From CAKRHR01 sp964423195 (GTDB lineage Bacteria > Bacillota > Clostridia > Lachnospirales > Lachnospiraceae): 37,062 bases of DNA. The stretch lies in contig CAYRDY010000012.1 in the NCBI GenBank assembly GCA_964423195.1, forward strand, positions 1-37,062, written 5' to 3'. Below the pieces are notes generated by a model that saw nothing but the letters and a program-made list of their open reading frames with translations, did no database searches and was not told where the DNA came from. Made by a program: the position numbers and the translations under genes. Position 1 is the first letter of the stretch. Each line of letters opens with the position of its first letter. Below are positions 1-8,243 of the stretch, piece by piece.

Positions 1-1155
1 GGCTTCACCTTAGTGGAGCTGGTCGTCGTGATCGCCGTCTTGGCGATTTTGGCCGGTGTCGGTGCGGTTGCGTACAAGGGGTATATAGGGTACGCGAAAA
101 AAAGCGCGGATAATGAACTGCTCAGCGCTGTGAACACAGCGTTCGCGGCCACATGCGAGGATCAGGGCGTTGACCGCTCAGCGCTGGGAACTGGGGGAGC
201 ATGGCTTAGCGGAACCAGTAAGACTATCGCTGGCGTCAAGTCAGTAGAAACAGTAAAAACTGGTTCGGATTTATTAGCTTTTCAAAGTGCGTTTGATGGA
301 TACTTTGAGGGCAACACGAGTAAAGAACTGCAGTATTACAAAAAGAATGCGATCGCGTTTGACGGCGATGCGCACATGTTCAAATTTTTGGAGGGCGAGG
401 AACTGAATAAAGTGCTGGCCGAGGTTGTAAAAGATTCTTTTGGAGGAAATGGCAAATTTGCCGATGCATTGTCAAAGCCTTTATCATCGGTGTTATTATT
501 TTTGACTAGGGATGATTTGAAATTTCTAAACGAAGATACACCGCTGGATGATAGGATTAAAACACTATATACTGGATTTAAAGGTATGCTCGGTTATAAT
601 GGTATCGATTTTACTTTAGAAGATTTTAAAAATCAACTCCATGATCTTGGACTGGGTGAAACAGCGACTAACAATGAACTAGTCAATTATACTGTCATGT
701 GTTTAGCGCAGGATACAGTCAACGGAGATATCAATACAGATGCTTTGGTCGATGCTGTTCTGAAAGGCGAAAAGATCAATGCGGAAGATGGCAATTTTGC
801 CGCGTTTCCGATGCGTTTGCTGAGACTGGTCGGGTACAAAAACAGCCAGTACTCTGAAGGTGATGACGATTTCGAAAAATACTATAATTTTTTATTTAAT
901 GCTCCTGAACCTACACATGGTTTAAGTGGGAGAGGACTTTTAAAATTTCAGTCTGACGGTTACGGACAAACGACGCTCGAAAAAAGTGAGGGATGGCAGA
1001 AATATCTTGAATCAGTGGACGCAGAGAATGATCTAAATGCTTATATTGCAGCAATGCAGTTGTTTTACGCAAACAGCGATAATGTAGATTTCAATAGTGA
1101 AGATTTGATCAAGGATTTCGCTGGAAAGTTAGGTCTGCTTGGATCTCAACCTTAA
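1..1155 (+). CDS. Type IV pilin-like protein with prepilin N-terminal motif (5' end outside window)
   Basis: The reading frame is open from base 1 and begins G-F-T-L-V-E-L, the prepilin peptidase cleavage and methylation motif (cleavage after the Gly, conserved Glu at +5). A hydrophobic helix of about 20 residues follows, then a soluble domain of about 350 residues rich in D/E/N. The start codon and the short basic leader lie upstream of the window, so 384 residues are visible. The large globular part is far longer than in a classical major pilin (about 150 residues), so this could be a minor pilin, a pseudopilin or a surface pilin of unknown role. I do not recognise the C-terminal domain. 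A strong terminator follows at 1246-1292. No other pilus gene is in the window. Confidence 0.8.
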   Translation, partial: GFTLVELVVVIAVLAILAGVGAVAYKGYIGYAKKSADNELLSAVNTAFAATCEDQGVDRSALGTGGAWLSGTSKTIAGVKSVETVKTGSDLLAFQSAFDGYFEGNTSKELQYYKKNAIAFDGDAHMFKFLEGEELNKVLAEVVKDSFGGNGKFADALSKPLSSVLLFLTRDDLKFLNEDTPLDDRIKTLYTGFKGMLGYNGIDFTLEDFKNQLHDLGLGETATNNELVNYTVMCLAQDTVNGDINTDALVDAVLKGEKINAEDGNFAAFPMRLLRLVGYKNSQYSEGDDDFEKYYNFLFNAPEPTHGLSGRGLLKFQSDGYGQTTLEKSEGWQKYLESVDAENDLNAYIAAMQLFYANSDNVDFNSEDLIKDFAGKLGLLGSQP

Positions 1156-1245
1156 TCGTTAAACATTCAGAATCATCTGAACGAATGGATGCGCTCTCAG
1201 ACGGATAAGGAAACACGAAAAATCACCTGTAAGTGATGTCAAATC

Positions 1246-1292
1246 GAACCCGAAATATCACAGAATTTGTGTGTATATTTCGGGTTCTTTTC
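1246..1292 (+). terminator. Rho-independent terminator after the pilin-like gene
   Basis: GAACCCGAAATAT (1246-1258) pairs perfectly over 13 bp with ATATTTCGGGTTC (1275-1287), with a 16-nt loop, followed by TTTTCT. It lies about 90 nt after the pilin-like stop codon. Confidence 0.8.
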
Positions 1293-1298
1293 TGCTCT

Positions 1299-1370
1299 GA
1301 AAGCCCCGGCAAGCGTCTTTCATCCGTGGTGGTGCCCCGCTTGCGGGGCATGAAAGTTTACGCTGCTTTC
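1299..1370 (+). other. Nested hairpin structure in the pilin-murB intergenic region
   Basis: Successive segments pair in nested order: GAAAGC (1299-1304) with GCTTTC (1365-1370), AGCGT (1312-1316) with ACGCT (1360-1364), CTTTCAT (1317-1323) with ATGAAAG (1350-1356), and GCCCCG (1334-1339) with CGGGGC (1344-1349) around a CTTG loop. Bulges separate the stems. No coding frame with a plausible start covers it. It could be a small RNA, a leader element or a remnant of a repeat. I do not recognise a known RNA family. Confidence 0.4.
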
Positions 1371-1440
1371 CAGAATTTGCGATGTATTTGCCTCTGTCAT
1401 CGTCTGAAACCTTTCATATATAGGAATAATGGAAATATGC

Positions 1441-1469
1441 TTGACTTTTCGATTTGTAGAACGTAAGAT
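1441..1469 (+). promoter_or_regulatory. Candidate sigma-A promoter for the murB operon
   Basis: TTGACT (1441-1446), a 17-nt spacer and TAAGAT (1464-1469) resemble a vegetative promoter. It lies about 170 nt upstream of murB, leaving a leader of roughly 160 nt in which I see no convincing gene. Confidence 0.5.
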
Positions 1470-1636
1470 GAAAAGGAAGATTTAGGACGAAGGCGTTTTA
1501 TAGAACGCTTGGTGAAGAATGTGTCCGTCAAAAAGAGATAGGATACAATTTTGGTTTTGTATACAGGATGCGTGGATTTTAATTTCGTGAGTTATCTGAC
1601 AGTCGGGACAGGACTGAATGTTACGGGGTTTTATCA

Positions 1637-1881
1637 ATGGATATGAATTTTAAGAGAGGCATGATCGATATCATCGGCGAGCAGGGGGTATTCTTTGACG
1701 AGCCGATGTCTCTGCACACCACGTTTCGCGTGGGCGGACCCGCGGATGTGCTGGCGGTGCCGGCATGCGCCGATGATCTGGTGCGCGCTGTGGATGATTG
1801 CCGCGCGGCGGATGTCCCTTATATGATCATCGGGAACGGCAGCAATCTCCTCATCGGCGACAGGGGGATTCGCGGTGTCGT
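1637..1881 (+). CDS. murB: UDP-N-acetylenolpyruvoylglucosamine reductase MurB, cut by an assembly gap
   Basis: MurB is a cytosolic FAD enzyme that reduces UDP-GlcNAc-enolpyruvate to UDP-MurNAc in peptidoglycan synthesis. The visible 81 residues hold the start of the FAD-binding (PCMH-type) domain: R-V-G-G-P-A near residue 32 and the G-N-G-S-N-L-L signature near residue 64. The family is about 300 residues long, so some 200 codons are hidden in the N run, which must therefore be a placeholder rather than a true length. The bases after the gap read TGG CCT TGA with a stop at 1990-1992, the likely end of murB, 14 nt before rapZ. The start ATG has a weak GGGG site about 8 nt upstream. Confidence 0.88.
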
Positions 1882-1981
1882 NNNNNNNNNNNNNNNNNNN
1901 NNNNNNNNNNNNNNNNNNNNNNNNNNNNNNNNNNNNNNNNNNNNNNNNNNNNNNNNNNNNNNNNNNNNNNNNNNNNNNNNN
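1882..1981. other. Assembly gap of 100 N inside murB
   Basis: Exactly 100 N, a conventional placeholder for a gap of unknown size. The missing part of murB alone should exceed 500 bp. Confidence 0.97.
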
Positions 1982-2006
1982 ACTGGCCTTGAGTGGAGAG
2001 ATATAT

Positions 2007-2867
2007 ATGAGATTTGTGATTGTTACGGGGATGTCCGGGGCGGGCAAGAGTTCCGTCCTGAAAATGCTTGAGGACGCGGGGTATTTTTGCATTGACAATC
2101 TGCCAATTCCGCTGGTGGGCAAGTTTGCCGAGCTGGCGGCGGCCGAGACGTCCGAACAGATGAAGAAAATCGCTCTGGGAATCGATATCCGTAGCGGAGA
2201 GGGCATCGACAAGATCAGGGAGGCCTTCTCCAGCCTTGAACTATTAAATATCCACTATGAGATCCTTTTTCTGGAGTGCAGCGACGAGGTGCTCATCAGA
2301 CGCTATAAAGAGACGCGCCGAAGCCACCCGTTGTCCGGCGACGGCAGGATCGAGGACGGCATCGAGCGGGAGCGCCGAAAGATGCAGCCGGTCAAGGCGG
2401 CGGCCACCTATATCATGGATACGAGTCAGATGTTGATCCGCGAGCTCAGGCAGGAGGTCCTGCGGATCTTTGTTGAGAATATGGACTTCAACAGTTTTTA
2501 TGTGACGCTTTTGTCCTTTGGGTTTAAGTTCGGCATTCCGTCGGACGCGGATCTGGTATTTGACGTCCGTTTTCTGCCGAATCCGTACTATGTGGATGAG
2601 CTCAGGATGAAGACGGGCAATGACAGGGAAGTTGCTGATTTTGTCATGGGGGCGGACGAGGCAGGTATCTTTTTGGAGAAGGTCTTCGACCTGGTGCAGT
2701 TTTTGATTCCAAATTATATCAGGGAGGGCAAAAACCGGCTGGTGATCGGCATCGGCTGTACCGGCGGGAGGCACCGCTCCGTGACGCTCGCCAATGCGCT
2801 TTATCAGAAGATGAGGGGTCAGAATTACGGATTGAAAGTTGACCACCGTGATGTCATGAGAAGGTAG
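2007..2867 (+). CDS. rapZ: RNase adapter / nucleotide-binding protein RapZ (YvcJ)
   Basis: 286 residues, the normal family length. A Walker A loop G-M-S-G-A-G-K-S-S lies near residue 8, I-D-N-L-P near residue 30, and the C-terminal domain has the G-C-T-G-G-R-H-R-S signature near residue 250. RapZ/YvcJ proteins bind nucleotides. In enterobacteria RapZ controls glucosamine-6-phosphate synthase through small RNAs; in Bacillus YvcJ has a less defined role. ATG 2007 is chosen because GGAGAG ends 6 nt before it and the protein then begins M-R-F-V-I-V-T-G, as usual. The order murB-rapZ-whiA-HPr is the standard Clostridia cluster, although yvcK, often between rapZ and whiA, is absent here. The stop codon touches the whiA start region. 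Confidence 0.93.
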   Translation: MRFVIVTGMSGAGKSSVLKMLEDAGYFCIDNLPIPLVGKFAELAAAETSEQMKKIALGIDIRSGEGIDKIREAFSSLELLNIHYEILFLECSDEVLIRRYKETRRSHPLSGDGRIEDGIERERRKMQPVKAAATYIMDTSQMLIRELRQEVLRIFVENMDFNSFYVTLLSFGFKFGIPSDADLVFDVRFLPNPYYVDELRMKTGNDREVADFVMGADEAGIFLEKVFDLVQFLIPNYIREGKNRLVIGIGCTGGRHRSVTLANALYQKMRGQNYGLKVDHRDVMRR

Positions 2868-2875
2868 TGGTGCGG

Positions 2876-3832
2876 ATGTCATTTTCGAGTCAGGTCAAGG
2901 ACGAATTGTCCCGGCAGATGCCGGAGGCGAGGCACTGCCGGATCGCGGAGACGGCGGCTATCTTTGAGATGTGCGGCCGTGTGATCTTTACAGCGAAAGG
3001 CAGGATTTACATAAAAATTCACACAGAAAATGTCGCTGTTGCAAGAAAGTACTTTACATTATTGGAAAAATCATTTAATATAAGAAGCGAAATTAGCGTC
3101 AGACGGAATATCTGCATGAAAAAGAGCGCGATTTACACGGTGACCGTGGCGGATGACACTTTGGCAAGGAAAATTTTGCTGGCGATGAAGCTGATGAATT
3201 ATTCAGGGGAGATTGAGGAAAACGATTCTCTGAATGACAATCTGCTCCTTCAGAATCCGTGCTGCCGCAGGGCTTATCTGAGAGGTTCGTTTCTGGCGGC
3301 GGGTTCGATGAGCGACCCTCACAAGACGTATCATTTTGAGATCGCCTGTCTGAGTGATCAGAAGGCCCAGCAGCTGAGGCAACTGATGATCTATTTTGAC
3401 ATCGACGCCAAAGTCGTTCAGAGGAAGAAATATTTTGTCGTCTATGTCAAAGACGGATCGCAGATTGTCGATATGCTCAATGTGATGGAGGCGCACGGGG
3501 CTCTGATGGATCTGGAAAATATTCGCATTGCGAAGGAGATACGCAACAGTGTCAATCGTCAGGTCAACTGTGAGATGGCCAATATCAACAAAACTGTCTC
3601 CGCGGCAACGAGGCAGACAGAAGATATCCTGTATATCAAAAATACGGCAGGATTCGGTAAATTGACCGATGCGCTGCGCGAGGTCGCCCAACTCAGGATT
3701 GAACACCCGGAAGCGTCACTTCCGGAATTGGGGCGGATGTTGAGCAATCCTGTGGGAAAATCGGGTGTGAACCACCGGCTTCGAAAGTTGAGTCAGATAG
3801 CGGACGAATTGAGGAAGAGCAATAAAGTGTAG
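2876..3832 (+). CDS. whiA: DNA-binding protein WhiA
   Basis: 318 residues. WhiA combines a degenerate LAGLIDADG homing-endonuclease-like N-terminal domain with a C-terminal helix-turn-helix. In Bacillus it affects cell division and chromosome segregation; in Streptomyces it controls sporulation. The protein starts M-S-F-S-S-Q-V-K-D-E-L, the classic WhiA start. It carries R-A-Y-L-R-G-S-F-L-A-A-G near residue 140, and the C-terminal part contains L-P-E-L-G-R-M-L and S-G-V-N-H-R-L-R typical of the HTH. ATG 2876 is chosen for this reason, although GTG at 2867 or 2870 is in frame and the GAGAAGG site (2858-2864) would also suit those. The coding start overlaps or abuts the rapZ stop, so translation is probably coupled. 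Confidence 0.93.
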   Translation: MSFSSQVKDELSRQMPEARHCRIAETAAIFEMCGRVIFTAKGRIYIKIHTENVAVARKYFTLLEKSFNIRSEISVRRNICMKKSAIYTVTVADDTLARKILLAMKLMNYSGEIEENDSLNDNLLLQNPCCRRAYLRGSFLAAGSMSDPHKTYHFEIACLSDQKAQQLRQLMIYFDIDAKVVQRKKYFVVYVKDGSQIVDMLNVMEAHGALMDLENIRIAKEIRNSVNRQVNCEMANINKTVSAATRQTEDILYIKNTAGFGKLTDALREVAQLRIEHPEASLPELGRMLSNPVGKSGVNHRLRKLSQIADELRKSNKV

Positions 3833-3855
3833 AGAAAGAAAAGCGAGGTATGAAC

Positions 3856-4113
3856 ATGATTTCAAAAAAGATCACCATCAATATTCCATCAGGATTAGAG
3901 GCAAGACCGGTCGCTGTGCTGGTGCAGGTGGCCAGCCAGTATGAGAGCCGGATTTTTGTTGAAACTGTGGGGAAGAAGGTTAACGCCAAAAGTATTATGG
4001 GGATGATGAGTCTGAGCCTGGCTGAGGGCGACAGCGTACTGATCTCGGCCGAGGGCAGGGACGAAGCGGAAGCCGTCGAAAATATTGAAAAGTATCTCAC
4101 AGGCAAAGCATGA
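3856..4113 (+). CDS. HPr-family regulatory protein, Crh-like (His15 replaced by Glu)
   Basis: 85 residues with the HPr fold. Starting at ATG 3856, residue 15 falls in G-L-E-A-R-P, where HPr has the phosphorylated His of G-L-H-A-R-P. Residue 46 is Ser in K-S-I-M-G-M, the HPr kinase site. Lacking His15, the protein cannot act as a PTS phosphocarrier, but it could still be phosphorylated on Ser46 and act with CcpA in carbon catabolite control, like Bacillus Crh, which has Gln15. ATG 3856 is preferred over 3850 because GAGG (3845-3848) then has 7-nt spacing and the numbering fits HPr exactly. It sits 23 nt after whiA, as crh-type genes often do. A true PTS HPr must be encoded elsewhere. Confidence 0.88.
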   Translation: MISKKITINIPSGLEARPVAVLVQVASQYESRIFVETVGKKVNAKSIMGMMSLSLAEGDSVLISAEGRDEAEAVENIEKYLTGKA

Positions 4114-4140
4114 CACTGCAACACTGATTGAACCAATGAG

Positions 4141-4180
4141 GGCTGTTATATTTCCGCAGGATATAGCAGCCTGTATTTTA
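4141..4180 (+). terminator. Hairpin after the Crh-like gene, possible weak terminator
   Basis: GGCTGTTATAT (4141-4151) pairs with ATATAGCAGCC (4161-4171) over 11 bp with one G-U pair and a 9-nt loop. The sequence that follows, TGTATTTTAT, is only moderately T-rich, so read-through into the thioesterase gene is likely. Confidence 0.45.
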
Positions 4181-4204
4181 TATTCACAGGAGCATATAGA
4201 CGAC

Positions 4205-4657
4205 ATGGAATTTAATTTATCCACATATCAGGCGGCGGCCCAGAAGGAGAATAATTTCGCCGCCCACATCGGCATTGAGATTTTGGAAATGGCGGATGGG
4301 CACGCCAGGCTGAAATTAGAGCTCCTGCCGTCTCATTTCAATCCGATCGGGTCGGTCCACGGCGGGTGCATCTTTACGATGGCCGATACGGTGGCCGGAA
4401 TCGCCGTGTTTTCGCTCGGAAAGAGTTGCACGACCCTCTCGTCGCACGCCGTATTTCTCAACGCGGCGATGCAGGGGAAGTCGAAAATTCTGTATGCCGA
4501 ATCCAGGCCGGTGCGCGTGGGCAGCCGAATTGCGGTGATGGAGGCCATGGTCACCGACGACAGGGCGCTGGAGATTGCCCGATTTACGTTTGAATTCTAT
4601 GTGATGGAAGGGATACCGAAAGTCCTTGAGGAGAAGCTCGACGTTGACCGGCGTTGA
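4205..4657 (+). CDS. PaaI-type hotdog-fold thioesterase
   Basis: 150 residues. The core F-N-P-I-G-S-V-H-G-G (near residues 40-50) followed by a helix A-D-T-V-A-G-I-A is the hotdog thioesterase signature (PaaI / YdiI group), hydrolysing acyl-CoA or related thioesters. The substrate cannot be told from the sequence. ATG 4205 is used because it gives the usual family start. The reading frame is open further upstream into the HPr gene, but those residues have no family match; the site CAGGAG lies about 10 nt upstream. Its stop codon TGA (4655-4657) lies inside the repeated leader element that precedes dnaE. Confidence 0.8.
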   Translation: MEFNLSTYQAAAQKENNFAAHIGIEILEMADGHARLKLELLPSHFNPIGSVHGGCIFTMADTVAGIAVFSLGKSCTTLSSHAVFLNAAMQGKSKILYAESRPVRVGSRIAVMEAMVTDDRALEIARFTFEFYVMEGIPKVLEEKLDVDRR

Positions 4658-4694
4658 TGACGCACCAGAGTGCGTTAAGAAAGAGGAAAGTATG
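4654..4694 (+). repeat. 41-bp hairpin-RBS leader repeat, copy 1 (before dnaE)
   Basis: The element contains the stem GACGCAC / GTGCGTt with a 4-nt CAGA loop, then AAGAAAGAGGAAAGT and the ATG of dnaE. A second copy at 10864-10904 precedes ktrA: 36 of 41 positions are identical, there are no indels, and the spacing to the start codon is the same. The stem differences partly compensate (pairing is perfect in copy 2). The copy also supplies the stop codon of the upstream thioesterase. Confidence 0.8.
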
Positions 4695-7600
4695 AATTTC
4701 ACGCATTTGCATGTCCATACAGAGTACAGTCTTCTGGATGGATCCAATAAGATAACGGAGCTGATCGCCAGGGTGAAGGAATTGGGCATGGACAGTGTGG
4801 CGATCACGGATCACGGCGTCATGTACGGCGTGATCGATTTTTACAAAGAGGCGAAGAAAAACGGGATTCATCCGGTGTTGGGCTGTGAGGTGTATGTGGC
4901 GCCGAATTCGAGATTTGAAAAGGATGCGCAGGCGTCCAACCGCTACCACCATCTGGTGCTGCTGGCGGAGAATGACACCGGTTACCACAATCTGATCAAA
5001 ATTGTCACCCGCGGATTCACGGAAGGGTTCTATTATCGGCCGCGCGTGGATAAGGCGCTGCTGCGCGAATACCATGAGGGACTGATCGCGCTGAGCGCCT
5101 GTATTGCAGGGGAGATTCCCGACGCGATATTAAAAGGGCAGTATGAGAGAGCCAGGGACGCGGCGCTTGAGATGGCCGATATTTTTGGGAATGAGAATTT
5201 TTTCCTCGAACTGCAGGATCACGGCATTCCGCAGCAGAAGACGGTCAATCAGGCCCTGATCCGTATGAGCCGTGAGACAGGGCTGGCGCTCGTGGCCACC
5301 AATGATATTCATTATACATACGCGGAGGACGCCGAGCCGCATGATATTTTGCTCTGCATTCAGACCGGCAAGAAGGTCGGTGATGAGGACCGGATGCGCT
5401 ACGAGGGCGGCCAGTATTTTGTGAAGTCTCCGGAGCAGATGGCGGAGATTTTCTTATATGTGCCGGAGGCTCTGGAAAATACCCATAAAATCGCCATGCG
5501 CTGCCAGGTGGAGATTGAATTCGGCAAATACAAGCTGCCGCACTTTGACGTGCCGGAGGGGTATGACGCGTGGACGTACTTAAGAAAACTCGCCTATGAC
5601 GGCCTGAAGAAACGCTACGGCGATGCGGATCAGTCCGTCATTGACCGGCTGGAATATGAGCTCTCGACGATCCGGTCGATGGGCTTTGTCGACTATTTTC
5701 TGATTGTCTCGGATTTTATCCGCTATGCCAGATCGCGTCAGATCATGGTGGGGCCGGGGCGAGGTTCCGCAGCGGGGAGCATTGTCTCGTATTGTCTTGG
5801 GATCACGGATCTCGACCCGCTGAAGTATCAGCTACTGTTTGAGCGCTTCTTAAATCCGAACCGGATCACCATGCCGGATATCGACATTGATTTTTGTTAT
5901 GAGCGGCGCCAGGAGGTCATTGACTATGTGACCGAAAAATACGGCAAGGATCATGTGGTGCAGATCGTGACCTTCGGCACCATGGCGGCCCGCGCGGTGA
6001 TCCGCGATGTGGGGCGGGTACTGGATATGCCTTACAATTTCGTGGATTCGATCGCCAAGATGATTCCGACGGAACTGGGCATCACGATCGACAGGGCGAT
6101 AAGCCAGAATCCCGAACTAAAGGGTATCTATGAGACGGATGAGCGCGCCAGATACCTGATTGATATGTCCAGACGGCTTGAGGGGCTGCCGAGACATGCC
6201 TCCGTGCACGCGGCCGGTGTCGTGATCAGCCCGAAGCCTGTGGATGAGTATGTGCCGCTCTCGCGGGGCACCGAGGACACGATCACGACGCAGTTCAATA
6301 TGACGACCATCGAGGAGCTGGGACTGCTCAAGATGGATTTTCTTGGGCTGCGCACCCTGACCGTGATCCAGAACGCCGCCCGGTTGGCCAACCGCCGCCC
6401 CGGCGTCTCTGTCGACATGGACAAGATCGACTATGATGACCCGAATGTCTATGAGATGATCGGCAGCGGACGCTGCGAGGGTGTGTTCCAGCTTGAGAGC
6501 GCGGGCATGAAAAACTTTATGAAAGAGCTGAAGCCGGAGAGCCTGGAGGACGTCATTGCCGGCATCTCCCTCTACCGGCCTGGGCCGATGGAATTTATCC
6601 CGCGCTATATCAGGGGAAAGAATGACAAGGCCTCCATTCACTATGAGTGTCCGGAGCTGGAGGATATTCTGGCGCCGACCTACGGCTGTATCGTCTATCA
6701 GGAGCAGGTGATGCAGATCGTGATGAAGCTGGCCGGCTATGATTTGGGGCGAAGCGACCTGGTGCGGCGCGCCATGTCCAAGAAAAAGGCGGATGTCATG
6801 GCCAGGGAGCGCGAGAATTTTGTCTATGGGAATAAGGAGGCAGGTATACCGGGCTGCGTCGCCAACGGCATCGACGAACAGGTGGCGCTGCGGATCTTTG
6901 ATGAGATGACGGATTTTGCCAAATACGCGTTTAACAAGTCGCATGCGGCCTGTTACGCGGTGGTCGCCTATCAGACGGCATGGCTGAAATATTATTTTCC
7001 GGTAGAGTTCATGGCGGCGCTGATGACGTCGGTGATGGATAAGGCGTCCAAAGTCTCAGATTATGTGAATGTCTGCCGTCAGATGGATATCGGCATTCTG
7101 CCTCCGGATATCAATGACAGCGAGCGCGATTTCTCGGTCTCCGGCGGAAAGATCCGCTACGCGCTTCTGGCGATCAAGTCGGTCGGTCGCACGATGATCG
7201 AGGCGATTGTGAATGAGCGCGAACAGAACGGCCCGTATCAGTCCTTAAAGGATTTCTGTGAGCGCATGCAGGGCGGCGAGTTAAATAAGCGCGCGGTGGA
7301 AAATTTCATCAAGGCCGGTGCTTTTGACAGTTTTGGATATACGCGAAGGCAGCAGATGATGGTTTATGATAAGATAATGGACCGGATCGCGTCTGACCGG
7401 AAAAAGGCCATGACCGGTCAGATGAGTCTGTTTGATTTTGCGCCGGATGAGGATAAGAGCGCCTTCGAGATCGCTTATCCGCAGGTGGGCGAATATGAGC
7501 GCGCCGAGAAGCTGGCCTACGAAAAGGAAGTTCTGGGCATCTATGTCAGCGGGCATCCGCTGGAGGATTACGCAGAGGAACTGCGCCGTCGGGCCACGGC

Positions 7601-8156
7601 GCTGACGACGGATTTTAATCCGGATGAGGAGGATGAGGAATCCGGACTCATGGACGGACAGCTGGTGACCGTGGGCGGCATGATCTCCTCAAAGAAGCTC
7701 AAAGTGACAAAAAATAACCGCATGATGGCCTTCCTGACGCTGGAGGATCTGGTCGGATCCGTGGAAGTGCTGGTCTTCCCGAATGATTATGAGAAGAATA
7801 AACATTTGCTGGAGATGGATGAGAAGGTGCTGGTCCGCGGGCGGGTCTCCGTGAGCGAGGCACAGCCGGGAAAGCTGATCTGTGAGCGGATCGAGCCGTT
7901 GGGGCGGACACCGCGGGAGTTGTGGATCCAGTTTCCATCAAAGGCGGATTTCCAGACAAATGAACAAAAATTATTTGAAATCATTGTGAATGATGACGGC
8001 GACGACGAAATCGTGATATTTTGTCGGGCTGAAAAGACCATAAAAAAGCTGCCAAGGGTCAACAATATTCATATTAATGACGATTTGCTGGCGCGCCTGG
8101 AGGAAAATTTCGGCCGGGACAACGTAAAGGTGGTACAATCGATCTTGAAAAAATAA
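4692..8156 (+). CDS. dnaE: DNA polymerase III alpha subunit DnaE
   Basis: 1154 residues, the normal DnaE length. The N-terminal PHP domain starts H-L-H-V-H-T-E-Y-S-L-L-D-G. The polymerase core has G-R-G-S-A-A-G-S near residue 355 and the acidic P-D-I-D-I-D-F motif at about residues 396-400, which binds the catalytic metals. A helix-hairpin-helix region and an OB-fold (about residues 980-1080) follow. There is no exonuclease domain, unlike PolC. In Firmicutes DnaE works with PolC at the fork, extending primers. ATG 4692 is chosen because PHP proteins begin here and AGAGGAAAG lies just upstream. The upstream in-frame extension comes from the leader repeat. The dnaE-pfkA order is common in Clostridia. 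Confidence 0.97.
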   Translation: MNFTHLHVHTEYSLLDGSNKITELIARVKELGMDSVAITDHGVMYGVIDFYKEAKKNGIHPVLGCEVYVAPNSRFEKDAQASNRYHHLVLLAENDTGYHNLIKIVTRGFTEGFYYRPRVDKALLREYHEGLIALSACIAGEIPDAILKGQYERARDAALEMADIFGNENFFLELQDHGIPQQKTVNQALIRMSRETGLALVATNDIHYTYAEDAEPHDILLCIQTGKKVGDEDRMRYEGGQYFVKSPEQMAEIFLYVPEALENTHKIAMRCQVEIEFGKYKLPHFDVPEGYDAWTYLRKLAYDGLKKRYGDADQSVIDRLEYELSTIRSMGFVDYFLIVSDFIRYARSRQIMVGPGRGSAAGSIVSYCLGITDLDPLKYQLLFERFLNPNRITMPDIDIDFCYERRQEVIDYVTEKYGKDHVVQIVTFGTMAARAVIRDVGRVLDMPYNFVDSIAKMIPTELGITIDRAISQNPELKGIYETDERARYLIDMSRRLEGLPRHASVHAAGVVISPKPVDEYVPLSRGTEDTITTQFNMTTIEELGLLKMDFLGLRTLTVIQNAARLANRRPGVSVDMDKIDYDDPNVYEMIGSGRCEGVFQLESAGMKNFMKELKPESLEDVIAGISLYRPGPMEFIPRYIRGKNDKASIHYECPELEDILAPTYGCIVYQEQVMQIVMKLAGYDLGRSDLVRRAMSKKKADVMARERENFVYGNKEAGIPGCVANGIDEQVALRIFDEMTDFAKYAFNKSHAACYAVVAYQTAWLKYYFPVEFMAALMTSVMDKASKVSDYVNVCRQMDIGILPPDINDSERDFSVSGGKIRYALLAIKSVGRTMIEAIVNEREQNGPYQSLKDFCERMQGGELNKRAVENFIKAGAFDSFGYTRRQQMMVYDKIMDRIASDRKKAMTGQMSLFDFAPDEDKSAFEIAYPQVGEYERAEKLAYEKEVLGIYVSGHPLEDYAEELRRRATALTTDFNPDEEDEESGLMDGQLVTVGGMISSKKLKVTKNNRMMAFLTLEDLVGSVEVLVFPNDYEKNKHLLEMDEKVLVRGRVSVSEAQPGKLICERIEPLGRTPRELWIQFPSKADFQTNEQKLFEIIVNDDGDDEIVIFCRAEKTIKKLPRVNNIHINDDLLARLEENFGRDNVKVVQSILKK

Positions 8157-8243
8157 CTGAGTTATATTAAAATAAAAAAAACTGTCAATGATTTAACATG
8201 AGAAGAAAATCGTTGTATCACAGAGAAATGGAGGATGAAAACC

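Noticed and set aside
1233..1466. 77-codon + strand ORF between the pilin-like gene and murB
   Set aside because: It runs through the terminator and the nested hairpin, has no ribosome binding site and no recognisable protein features.
6117..6944. 275-codon minus-strand ORF inside dnaE, and similar long minus-strand ORFs elsewhere
   Set aside because: They are shadows of well-supported + strand genes in GC-rich codons; they are rich in His/Arg/Asp and have no family motifs.
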